64,000 nucleotides of DNA from Trichostrongylus colubriformis (lineage: Eukaryota > Nematoda > Chromadorea > Rhabditida > Trichostrongylidae): contig OZ022261.1 in assembly GCA_963978905.1 (NCBI GenBank), positions 7,627,992 to 7,691,991 of the forward strand, written 5' to 3'. A program made the translations under genes and the position numbers. How positions within the stretch are numbered: position 1 is the first letter of the stretch; every line of letters begins with the position of its first letter. Below the pieces are notes generated by a model. The model was not told the origin of the DNA and did no database searches. It saw nothing but the letters and a program-made list of their open reading frames with translations. This document shows, one piece after another, positions 47,590-57,847 of the stretch.

Positions 47590-48119
47590 TACGATCCCCA
47601 CCCTCCTATGGTCAATTGCGATGAGATTCGCTCTAGGACCTATCCAGTACGGCGCCCCTTACTCGCACCCATCGCGTCATGCTCCAGATGCAGTCATGGG
47701 AATTTTCTTTCCTTTTCTTTCCACCTTTGAAATTCTAGTCTCTAAAGGCTGCGATGTTTTGGCACAGATGTACATTTTATTATTAGAGTTCGATTTCTTA
47801 AAATATCAGCCCATCAAGAGCATGGCACGTCATGAGACACCGTCAAGTTCCTTGAAGAAGAATTTCCTCCTCCCACTTGATATCGCTCAGAGGAAAAGGC
47901 TAATTTATACTAGGGCCTCGTAGATCAGGTTTAAGATCTCGCCAGAGTCTCTAGTAACTAATTAAAGCGTCAATTTCTCCACATCCTTATCGAAAATCTG
48001 TTCCAAAGCACTTACTATGGAATGAGCTTGCACGTTCAATAGAAAAGCGCATTAACCTTGCTGAAGCCATTTCGAAATGTGTCCGATTGAGCAAACTGTT
48101 TTAGAGTAGAAGAACTACT
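47590..48119. other. 5' flank of the coiled-coil gene
   Basis: No bounded repeat or exon was seen. An acceptor-like AACTGTTTTAG ends at 48104, 15 bases before the ATG at 48120, and may be a spliced-leader acceptor. Confidence 0.4.
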
Positions 48120-51100
48120 ATGCGTAGAAGATCTACTATGGGCCGCAAAACTCGCGCTCAATTGAGAAAGGAACGAAGTATGACATCACCGAGGGACGAC
48201 AGTAGGGAAGGCGATGCGCTGGAAGAAGAGGTACGCTCATGATTAATTGATACCACTGATTAATGATCCTATAGTTCATTTAGTAGATTACTGTTTAGGA
48301 ATCGTTGTCTGACCGAGAGCTTCGCGATTTGTGGATCGAGCACGACTCGAAGATGGTAAGCCTTCACCATGTTCGTGAGTCGTTAAATTAGATGTTGAGA
48401 ATATCGTAAGCTTCATTCAATACTTTATATAAAAATTTTATTCAGAAGCTTCTTGAAGATGATACGAATAAAGTAAAGAAGATTGTATTTCTCATGAAAC
48501 AGGAATACGATGACGTCGTTCGTGAAAAGGATAAATTGAAGGTACGTACTTATAGATGGTGTCAGATGGTTTTTCCTGGAGTGTGGTATTAGGCTGTCGC
48601 GAAATAAATGACGCGGTTCGACGGCAATTTTTGAGAAAGCATAACTTCCTTCAATCACAACTTTATTTATCAAAATAAAAACCGTTAGAGTCTACACACT
48701 GTTGCCAACGAGAAGGAAGAGATTCGATACCATTAGAATAAAAATTAGCATCACAAGAATCAATAAATCGAAGGAAAGCAGATTCTACTTCAGCTGCAGT
48801 ATTATAAAAATTATTGCGAAGGTTTGCATCGAGAGCTTTGAAAAAGTGATAATCAGTGGGGGAAAGGTCGTCTGGGGAATATGGGGGATGAGGCAGAACC
48901 TCGATTCCTAACTGAGTCAATTTTTGCCGGGTGGTGTGTGAAGTATGGAGCTCGAAGAAGGCGGTTTGCCATAATTGACTTTAGGGTCTATAAAAAAGTT
49001 AGTAATTGATACTGCCCTAAAGTGAATTGCAATAATGAAAGCGCAAACCTTGCTCTTCCAAACGCACTATTGCATGTTTCCTAAAATCCATTGAGGAGTC
49101 ATATATTGCTCATGAAGCCGGGAATACCCACACCGCGTCATTTATTTCGCGACAGCCTAATAGTTTGGTACCACATTTTTTTCTAATAGAGGAATTTTTG
49201 ATGATTTTTAGAGGGATCTTGAGCGAATGAAGAAGACTAAGGTGTTCATTGTCGGGACTCGATCATTTCTTAACTGTAGATTTGTTCCTTTGAGATAGGT
49301 CGCTGTAGAGTGTCAGTGTTGGAGGGTGAGAAATCTGTACGAGCATTCAAATGTTATGCGAGGGATCACTTGTACTCAGTATTCGTTCGTTTTTCTAGGG
49401 TACGTGAGGCTGACCAGGAAAGGTTTTGAAGGAATTTTCTTGGCGTCAATTGATCATTGTTCGGATGTGTCCTGCCTTTTAGTTCCACTCACTAGGGAAG
49501 GTATTTTACTTCCCATGGAACTTTGAAATGAGACCAGGGGGGATCGATAGAGCTTTGAACGCTGATTATAACTGTGGAATTCAAAACTGCCAAATGGCAT
49601 CCTGAAGCGAGTTACGAGGGGTCAAAGTTTGCGTGTGACGTGCCTGTGACATCGCAATGGCGAGGCGCTTTGCTATCAGCATGACTAGCGCATAAACAGA
49701 TATGGCCTCCGTGGCTTGGTGGTGGTGCTCCGGATCCGTAAACGCGAGGTCGTGGGTTTGCTTCCCGCCGGTGCGGCTTTTTTTGCATTTTGTGTTTCAT
49801 TGTCAGTAAGTGCTTTTCTTTCACGTCTAAAGTTTCCTTGCATGGTATTCGCGCGTAGGGGGTCGAATTACCCCTCTGTGCAAATTTCCAGCCGGATCCA
49901 GTTTTTGGTCCATCTCCGGAAAATTAGGGGTGGCCAGGGGTTAAGTAGGAGTTTTTGAATTTTCTTTCACAAAAAATCCTGCAAGCTGAACAAGATAACC
50001 TAAACATACCTATCACACTTGCCCATCACACTAAACGCACCTGAGAAGCGCTAAATAAGAGCATTTGCTGGGGAAGGGTGAACGACTACTCCTTTGTCAA
50101 ATGGGTTGCCAGCCAATAGCTCATCAATTTTTCCGAAATTTGGTCAAATTCTCGAATTAGCTGAAAACTTGTCCCAAAGGGTAATTTGATCCCCTGAACA
50201 CGAAAATCACAATGGTTTTGCGTGAAAACGTATGGCTCGCGCGCTATGGGCTCCCAAACATACCATGAAATGGTATTACTCTTTTTTTCAGAGAAACCTT
50301 CATAACTTCATTCAGGTAATTGTTTGACAGATTCTGAATACAGATTTGAGATCAGCATTTAAAAGCGCGCACAGTGGTATGTGTCTCATTGCAAATGGCC
50401 ATTTTGACAAACCGTCTGATGGCAAAGTGCCTCGCCAATGAGGTGTCACAGGCAAACTTTGACCCATCGTAACTCGCTTCAGGATGCCATTTGGCAATTT
50501 TGGTTTTCACTGTTATAATCAGCGTTCGAAGCTCTATCGATCCCCCCGGGTCTCATTTCAAAGTTCCATGGGAAGTAAAATACCTTCCCTAGTCAGAACC
50601 GTGGAGGCCAGTGAATACGATTTGGCCCATGCACTGCTTGCAGCCACCTGCCACAACACTACCTTCGCCCCTTAATTTACAGTTGAATAGGTATCAATAA
50701 ATCTTCCGGTTCGAGCGGTATAGTAAGACATCCTGTAACATAAATGATGTAAAAATGGCGTCCATGGCTTCTGTAGTAGCCAAAATCGAAATTGTATGAG
50801 AGAAAAACGGCCTGGAATGAGAAGAACCAAGGTGGAGAGCACTTTGAGGGACTCGAATATAAATTAGACCACGGCAGGGAAGCCAGGAATATCGGTCGTT
50901 TCTGTGGATATTAATGATGTACTTCAGGAAGATCTACAGTTGAAGACTGGCGAAGCTAATCAACTATCTGCGTCCCTTCAACAAGCACGCGAAGAATTGA
51001 GTGATTTGATTCGTCAAAATGAGGAGTTAAAGGTACCTATACTCGGAACAATTATTAAATGACTAATTTCTGTAAATTTTAGTGGTCTAAAATGCTAGAC

Positions 51101-51257
51101 CACTGCTTTGAGAAGTTCATTCGAGATGTGTCAGTCATTTTTTGGGCTATGTCTTGAAAATCGATCTTTTCAGACTGAGCTGCATACGTACCAGACTCTT
51201 TACGGAAAACTCGAGAAGGGGACCAGGGAGTCTACTGCTGGTCCATCAACTATGTGA
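48120..51257 (+). CDS. Small coiled-coil protein, 160 aa, function unknown
   Basis: Exons: 48120-48230, 48299-48355, 48446-48541, 49212-49241, 50928-51032, 51174-51257. Each has GT-AG borders, every internal exon is a multiple of three, and the reading frame is open from ATG to TGA. The first 37 residues are basic and Arg/Ser-rich (MRRRSTMGRKTRAQLRKER), then acidic. From about residue 38 to 155 the composition is Leu/Glu/Lys/Gln-rich with heptad-like spacing (LLEDDTNKVKKIVFLMKQEY, then QLSASLQQAREELSDLIRQN), predicting a parallel coiled coil. No catalytic or zinc-binding motif is present. Intron 3 holds a deleted bandit-like mariner (48589-49160) and intron 4 holds a family E element (49492-50592). 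An acceptor 15 bases before ATG supports the start. I do not recognise the family; a structural, cytoskeletal or synaptonemal-type role is possible but unsupported. Confidence 0.85.
48589..49160 (-). mobile_element. Internally deleted bandit-like mariner, 572 bp
   Basis: Both ends match the intact copy at 2964-4248 (TTAGGCTGTCGCGAAATAAA and complement), with TA at 48587-48588 and 49161-49162. A single internal deletion of about 713 bp joins sequence equivalent to 3319 with that equivalent to 4036. What remains of the frame (48663-48920) encodes the C-terminal 85 residues with one inserted Asp in YSPDDLSPTD. Both termini are kept, so it could be moved in trans by the intact transposase. It sits in intron 3 of the coiled-coil gene. 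Confidence 0.93.
49492..50592. mobile_element. Inverted-repeat element family E, copy 2
   Basis: 1,101 bp with ends CTAGGGAAGGTATTTTAC and GTAAAATACCTTCCCTAG. TCA flanks both sides (49489-49491, 50593-50595), a possible 3-bp target duplication as in PIF/Harbinger-type elements. The inverted arms extend about 190 bp (to GAGGCGCTTTGCTATCAG / CTGATGGCAAAGTGCCTCG). Most of the middle matches 10433-11248, but this copy has additional sequence with a tRNA-like segment at 49704-49784. No transposase is seen. It lies in intron 4 of the coiled-coil gene. Confidence 0.75.
49704..49784 (+). repeat. tRNA-like SINE head
   Basis: TGGCTTGGTGG (49712-49722) fits the RNA polymerase III A box, and GGTTTGCTTCC (49755-49765) fits the B box with two changes, at a tRNA-like distance. 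A run of seven T at 49778-49784 could terminate transcription. The 5' and 3' flanks do not pair as a good acceptor stem, so this is a tRNA-derived SINE or tRNA pseudogene, not a working tRNA. Confidence 0.5.
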
Positions 51258-51775
51258 ACCTCCTTTCAATTCCACGGAAATTGAGATTTCACTGTTTGCT
51301 CATTAGAATCCAGTATGCTGCTACTTATGCTTAGTGAATTTCATAGTTATGATTGATGTGATAGGAATATTGCAGTGGTACTCTATTTCATTCACTGTAA
51401 ATTCATACTGATTGGTTCTCATTTTGCACAATATTCTGATGAAGTTTGTTTGATTACGTTGGTTGCGTGTATCTTTTGAAAAATGAATTATAAATTAAAA
51501 ATTTTATGTGTACAATGTCAAAAGGGGTCATCATTTGTGTACGCCTTTGTTGCTTTCGTGCCAGCTGTAGATCCTGCTGTAGATTAGACGACAGGGAAAG
51601 ACGTCTCGTTATTGTAGCATCTTCACGTTTGTTGGGGTACTCCCTGCTTTCTACTTTAGCTTAGAGACAGTGATAGGGGTCATGTGTGTGATAAGAAATC
51701 TCTATAAAATGTCATCCATCTGAAAACTGGGGGTCTAGGAGGGGACTGAATCATGAATCATAGAATGGGGATTAG
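51258..51775. other. 3' flank of the coiled-coil gene
   Basis: Probably contains the transcript end. Near 51661-51730 a GACAGTGATAGGGGTCATGTG block weakly resembles the repeat at 15585. Nothing else was identified. Confidence 0.35.
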
Positions 51776-51967
51776 TTATGCATACCCTGGGTCGTTACCT
51801 GTTAAATCAGCAATTTCCTCACCCTTCGCCTTATATATGTACACTGCAATCATTCCCAGTGAGACAAAAATCACAGCATGAGGATTCATGCAAAAAAAAG
51901 CCGCAGTAAAAACTAGACTTGAGGTGATCACGAGAATACATGATAGCATGTTTGGGTGGTTAGACAC
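51776..51967 (-). CDS. Possible orphan membrane exon
   Basis: On the - strand the frame reads NHPNMLSCILVITSSLVFTA, continues AFFCMNPHAVIFVSLGMIAV and YIYKAKGEEIADLTG, then reaches a donor-like CAG|GTAACG near 51803. Two adjoining hydrophobic segments with coding-like composition are reminiscent of a transmembrane pair in Patched-related proteins, but this is only an impression. No neighbouring exon with matching phase was found. It could be a relic or chance. Confidence 0.25.
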   Translation of the reverse strand: MSNHPNMLSCILVITSSLVFTAAFFCMNPHAVIFVSLGMIAVYIYKAKGEEIADLTGNDPGYA

Positions 51968-53202
51968 GCTACCACTAGGTAGGGCGAATTCATTCCATCA
52001 GGCAAAATATGCGTGACCCCCTTAGCCTTGCTACTTTCTGAAGGCAGAAACATATAAGAAATCACTCCCTACAAAAAATGTGTTTAAATGATTATTCGAG
52101 AGCGTTTTCACCATCGCAATCAAGGACTGCTTCTCATTTGGTAGTCATCAAAATGTCAATTTTCACTGCAGGAACACGCAACTCTGAAAAGCCGCCCTGA
52201 TTATGCACCAATCTAATAATTTGCGATCGCAGCTCAAATGTATTACGAGGAAACACTTGCCTTTCCTGATCATCCACCTTCAATTACCAAAAAATCACAA
52301 TTATGCAAAATTACCATAAAGTAGTAATTGATTATTAACAACGAAGAGATTTTGTTTAAAAGATTTTTTGGGGGAAAACAAGGAAGTAGTTCGTTAAATT
52401 TAGAAATAACCTCCCCTTGTGCTATAGTTTCACTTACATCCATTAAGCGTCTGCAAAATAAAAACTAAACGATGCTTGGTTAGTTTTCGGACGTTACTAT
52501 GGCGCAGCTTTCATAGAAGTTCTAAGTTGAACAGCGATGTGAGCAGATCTTTTTTTTTTCTGGGCCTTTCAGTAGGCCTTTCTGGCACTTTGACATCTTC
52601 AAAAAATATCGAACCTCTTCGGAAATAATGAAGGTAACGAACCGTGTTTTCGGTTACTAGTTTCCCATTAGCTTGCCATGAATGTCCTGTGCTTTACTGC
52701 TGCTGCTACTGCTGCTGCTCTTGCTGCTGCTATTCCCTGATCTCATTTGCGCCTAAGCTTTGTGAGAAATCCACTGGAAAGCGATGTCCACACAAGCACT
52801 CAGCCCTCTTTGAACTCATTTTCAGTACACGCCGTCATTTGGCGCTTGGCGGAACTTGTGTAAGCCTGTCAGTGTAACCCTGTGACAAAATCTGAGCCGC
52901 AGGCCACATTGATCGGTTGCATATTTCAGTCGATCGTCGTCGGATCTCCTCCGAACAGCTGGCAAATTCATTTTGCGATTAAAAGAGTTTTTCGTAACGT
53001 CTTCACAATTAGTCTTATCATAGTACCAGTTTTCGATTAAATCCCGCCAATCGTAATAATTTTCCATTTGATTTTCTTTCTACCCGTTTTCCTTGTCATG
53101 TTTTTTGATCCACTTCTAGTCAATTGTCATGGATCTCGTGGGTGCAGCTGAAATTCTGGTCTCAAATTAAGATTGCTTTTCATCTATTTATTATAATAGA
53201 AA
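51968..53202. other. Unassigned stretch with a CTG/CTT microsatellite
   Basis: A CTGCTG-type trinucleotide tract lies at about 52697-52732. A - strand frame at 52822-53067 (MENYYDWRDLIENWYYDKTN...) has a coding-like composition but no recognised family and no clear donor. The remainder shows nothing. Confidence 0.4.
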
Positions 53203-53446
53203 TGCTGGGTCAATGCAAGAGGGGGGAGGGGGAGGGGAGCAACTTTCACCGACGTCAAAGCTCCTTTCCTCCTCGGGCTTGGGTTATAAAATTCATATCT
53301 GCTCCTCCTACATGAAAAGGCATGTGCCAAAGCATATGCCTCATGTGCTTCAGCCCAAGCCTAGAGAGGGAAAGAAGCTTCGACGTCGGTGAAAATTTGG
53401 CCCCCCCCCGCCCTCCCTCCCCCACTTGCAATAACCCGGAATGCTG
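53203..53446. repeat. MITE family H, copy 2
   Basis: Left GCTGGGTCAATGCAAG and right CTTGCAATAACCCGGAATGC are inverted. Inside, CACCGACGTCAAAGCTCC pairs with GCTTCGACGTCGGTG. Poly-G on the left and poly-C on the right pair as well. A related copy is at 46095-46312. Confidence 0.65.
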
Positions 53447-55645
53447 TTATTCTTCTCTATATCTATGGATTGATTATTGATCATAGTAAAGCCTAATTAG
53501 CTTCATCTGTTTCTTTGTTTCTTTAGCGATTTATTAGTTTTTGCCCCAACCCTTTACTTCATAAGTATTGAGCTTAGCTAGTTTTATTTTAATTCAATAT
53601 TAATCTCATTGCAGTGTACGAAGATTGACACTCCTTCATTTATTGATTGGTTCAGTCCCATGCGAAGGTGATGCGCGCGTTTGGGATCTTTGTCGGTAAG
53701 TGATTTGTTGTGTATTAATACATGCTCTAGTACTCTAATAAGAGATACTATCGAATGAGCACCCTACCTTCTCTCCTTTTATTCTGACCAGCAGTGTACG
53801 CATATGAAAGGTGTTTGTTGACTGTTTCAATATAACTCACGTATTGACAAAATTTCCGTCAAGTCAAAAATGACTTCCAGTGCGATAATTGAACGAATGA
53901 ATGCTTTCAAATGGGTCAGTGTGAAAGATAGGAGCAGGGCGTTACGTCACGCAGTATTGTGCACTGTGTTTCGCTGCATCAGCTACACCTAACAGCAGCA
54001 GAACGTATTGTAACGGCTCATATTTACCGTCAGAAGAAGGTTTCCCACCGCAACGTGCGGCGCGACGCGTGCGAACTTGGGGCGTTGTTTGACATTGGGT
54101 CCTAAAGTGATTTTGTGTCCTTCCGCTGGAATAAACCTCAAGACGGGGTAATCGCTAGGACCTAGCTGCGTACGTCTTCCCTAGCTCGCACGCGTCGCCT
54201 TCCATGCCGCGTCACGAAACCCTATCCTAATGATCCCAACCTGTCGATGGCTTCATTCATGCACCACTTTATACCAGTAGAATTTTACTTCTGGTTGAGG
54301 TAGAGGGATGTGAATTTTTTGCCGAAAACCAAGGAGGTGAGCACCCTGTCACGCATTATTCATTTTATGACCAATGATTTCTTTCTTATATAAATTGGTA
54401 TATTTGACCGAGACGATGAATTTTGGTGGGTAGGCTAACGCCGTGGCTCTTCCTTATCTGATTCTACCTTTTAGACTGCTGAGAACTGTATAATTAGTTA
54501 CATTTCAACCAGACCCGTTACTCTCTTGAAAATGATATCAGTTGCCGCTCCTGATCATTTTTTGTGTCCCAAATTCCCACGTGTTGACTCTTGAATGTAT
54601 GTTTGTGTTCTGTCACTCCCACTGAAACAGCGTAGCTGGAAATACTAATGAAAGACAAAGCATTTTTTCAAAGGCACTATGAGAACTGTTTTGGTTTTCT
54701 GGGCGTGGGAAAATGCGCAGAGGGCGTCCGTGGGAAAATGCGCAAAGGGCGTTCGAAGGCGTTTTTTGAGCTTCTTATAAAGGCATCACGGTGGCAGTTG
54801 GTCACAACCCGTCTCCGAGCCGCTGCCATGGCAGCGATTTTGTGGCGGATCGTGGCTCGCTAGCTAGTAAGTTTCCGGTTCGCATCACTGTGGCAGTTTC
54901 ATTTTGCTTCCACCACTTCACCGTTGAGCTCTATTGAGCTGCTCTATTTTTGTATCCAAAAATCGACAAAATCACTTCTGATGGCGCCTTTATTCTTGGG
55001 AGACTTCTCGTGACCATTCATCAAAGGTTGTACATTTCCAATGCTCAGGGCCACGGTTTAACATTTGGTTAAGGAAGTCTTAAAGAAGGGAGCTTCTACG
55101 AGGCCCACTGGAAGAGCGCACTTTCCGGAGCTGGATAGAGGAGGGGCCGTATCGAATTGATATTCGTGGGACAAACATAATGGACAAACACAAGAACCAA
55201 AGATGAACTTCCCTTGAGGATTTATCGGCCCACGTTCTACCATGAAATCGGCTTTCTTCCTTTTTTGGACGAAAGCAAAAGGTATGCGCTCTCAGGTGTG
55301 GGAGCCTCCGTTAGGAAGAGGTAGCAGCACCTATAAGGAGGGGAGCCGTGCCACAAACTTTCCAAATGAGAAGGGTCGTACCGACGCTGTCAACCACTTC
55401 GTGAAGGTGGTTACCCCTTTTTTGGGGCTGCCTCGCCGCTACTGCCAGTGAAACGCTGAAGTTCAAAGAGAATCGCGACGAAATTGCGAAAAAGGCTCTG
55501 AATGCGCGCTTTTCAACACGGGTTTCACGAAAAATCGTCTCTTCTGGGGTGGAGTGATCATTTTTCCTTTAAAGAGAACAACTCAGTTCCGCTTTCCTTC
55601 ATTGCCCCTTTCCAGTGCCTTTATGGGCATACCTCGCGACAACTA
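53447..55645. other. Unassigned stretch with a diverged MITE B at about 54044-54225
   Basis: GTTTCCCACCGCAACGTGCGG near 54044 and CATGCCGCGTCACGAAACCC near 54205 are the inverted subterminal motifs of family B. A short tandem GTGGGAAAATGCGCA(A/G)AGGGCGT lies at about 54707-54757. No gene was recognised. The 69-83 codon frames around 55242-55866 show no motif. Confidence 0.4.
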
Positions 55646-56800
55646 TTAGGTCTTTCAGAAAGTTCTTGCGGTTTTCGATCTCTGACTTCCAATGCGCATA
55701 TCTCGGCTCCGCTCATACAAGAATTTTAACAGTAAAGATTGGCACCATGAGAATTCACACATTTTTACCATCGAGTTCGAAATTGTGTATTCCGGTTGCC
55801 CAGAACTGTGTACATCTAGGGGCGATGTACTTGTTGAAACTGCTTCAACATTGTGTTGGGCCTTAGAGCGTTAATATCTAACAAGGGAAGGACTCTTGGT
55901 CGAAGTGGCCATTGTGGATGGGATACATACGGCCTGCCGTATTTTTGGACGCTGATCTCAAACCTGCATTCCAAATTGGCAGAACGATTCTCTGAGCGGA
56001 GTTATGGAGGTTTTTTTTTGTTAGAAAACCATTTATATGGTAAGTTTGGAAGCCCATAGCACGCAAGCCTGACGTTCTCGCGCGAAAACCAATGCGATTT
56101 TCGTGTTCAAGGGACTAAACTACCCTTTGGGACATGTTTTCAGGCAATTCGAGAATTTGACCAAATTTCAGCCTTTAACTCTGTTCAGAGGATCGTTCTA
56201 GAAATTTGAATTGCAGATTCGAGATCAGCGTACGAAAATGCATTGAACTATAGGTACCCGATTCCGAATGGTCGCTTCGACTTCGGGTCCTTCACCTGTA
56301 AGAAAGCTGCCCAGATGTTTGAAGAAGCGGTGATCGGAAGGAACCCGGGAAAGTGAGTATGCTGGACGTGGGCGACAGAATTTCGTCGATCCGCTCATTA
56401 AAATTTTTCGTGGCTGTTTGTGCGACATGGGACCGTGCGTTAACATGAAGAGGATTAGGTCCTTTCCTACTACCTAGTACTAGGCACATGATCTGTAATG
56501 TGCGAAGCACATCACAAGTTCCTCACAGTACTTTACAATATTTAATATTTCTTTTTGGCCAGGGTTCATGATCTATGATGGGATAGAGCAGCCGCAGGAA
56601 CGATGAACGAGGCATGGTGTGGAGACGTCGTTTGTCCATTTTGTTCTAGAGTTTAAAAATTTCGAATTCATTCGGGGCATAACCGTTACTGTGTTTCTAT
56701 AGAACAAGACGAGGGCTTTAACATGGTTTAGGAACTTCAGCGAAGAGCCAAAAAATTGTTCAAAAAATTAGAAACCGCAAGAACTTCCCGAACTACGTAA
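55646..56800 (-). mobile_element. Decayed mariner carrying family E sequence
   Basis: The left end TTAGGTCTTTCAGAAAGTTCTTGCGG matches, inverted, a right end finishing CCGCAAGAACTTCCCGAACTACGTAA, with TA outside (55644-55645, 56801-56802). On the - strand a start-like MDKRRLHTMPRS lies near 56640. HVNARSHVAQTATKNFNERI and, in another frame, SDHRFFKHLGSFL near 56290-56440 are relics of the HDNARPH and third-Asp regions. Between about 55880 and 56285 sequence related to family E appears in both orientations. The element is dead. Confidence 0.6.
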
Positions 56801-57847
56801 TACATTAGTAGACTTATCTTATTGGGGCAGTAAATCCTTGGAACCTCATCGGGGATCCAAGGATTATATTCAACTTGCACACTTCACGCCTGGTTAGCTT
56901 ATAAGGGCGTGGCTAGCGTGGATTCGAGCAGGTAGCGCCGTGTGGCGCATCGCGGCGACGCAAAAACGGTGCATACTGGATAGTCATTATCGAGAATCTT
57001 CGGTCTTCAAAGTAAATCGGATAATCTAATTAGGTTGCCTTCGATGAAGATTTTTTCAGCAACATCCAATACTGCTTTTTCGGTTCCCAAGAGGAAATGA
57101 CCAGTGTTCCTTCTACTTTCTGCAAAGAAATGTGAGCTATGATGTGAATGCCCGACTTAATCAGGATAAAGACCGTATCAGCCGCCCTGAGTGAAAGTTT
57201 TGCGAGAAAAACTTCAAATTTCCAAAAGTTTCATCCAGGTGACGTTCGCGCTTCTTATGGCTTGGTGAAAACTTTTATTTAGGGAAATAGTAAACTCGTG
57301 ATACTGAAAAATCCATTTTTGAGTGAATTGTATCCGTCACTGAGATAGTTCATTACGAATAACTTCTCGAACTTCCATATGCGTAGCCGTAGAAGCAGCG
57401 AAAAGAGTACTAGCTACTGTGCTCTTATCACCTAATAAAATTTGCACAGGTGAAGTAGTCACGAGCGGCTCCGCTGTCACCCGAATACTCACGAGATCGA
57501 GCTCGGTTCGAGTGTCGCCTAGGTCAGCCTTCCATTCCTTTGAGGCTGCTTGAGTGGCACCATACTCGTCTAGAAACAAAAACGATGCATTGCATCCCGC
57601 TTCTAGCACGCCATTGTAGAGGATAGATCACTCAGCGATTTAGGGTATGGACAGAATATGTGGCGCATCCCAAAAGTGAATTAGTAACACAGAACCAAAT
57701 TTGAGGGCGTTCTAGCCACACCCATTTGTACGTCCAGGAGGCGTGGCCGAAACGCTGCCCATCGCCCTTCCACCAATCACCAATCCAAATGCCACCTCTT
57801 CGTGTGCGAAGCGTAACATCTGAATTGGGATTTTGTAATCTTTTCAG
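56801..57847. other. Unassigned stretch upstream of the receptor exon
   Basis: A 90-codon - strand frame (57337-57609) lacks recognised motifs. The first exon of the receptor (signal peptide) must lie here or further left but could not be identified. Confidence 0.4.

Noticed and set aside
57337..57609. 90-codon - strand frame upstream of the receptor exon
   Set aside because: No known motif and the opposite strand to the receptor; not convincing as an exon of either neighbouring gene.
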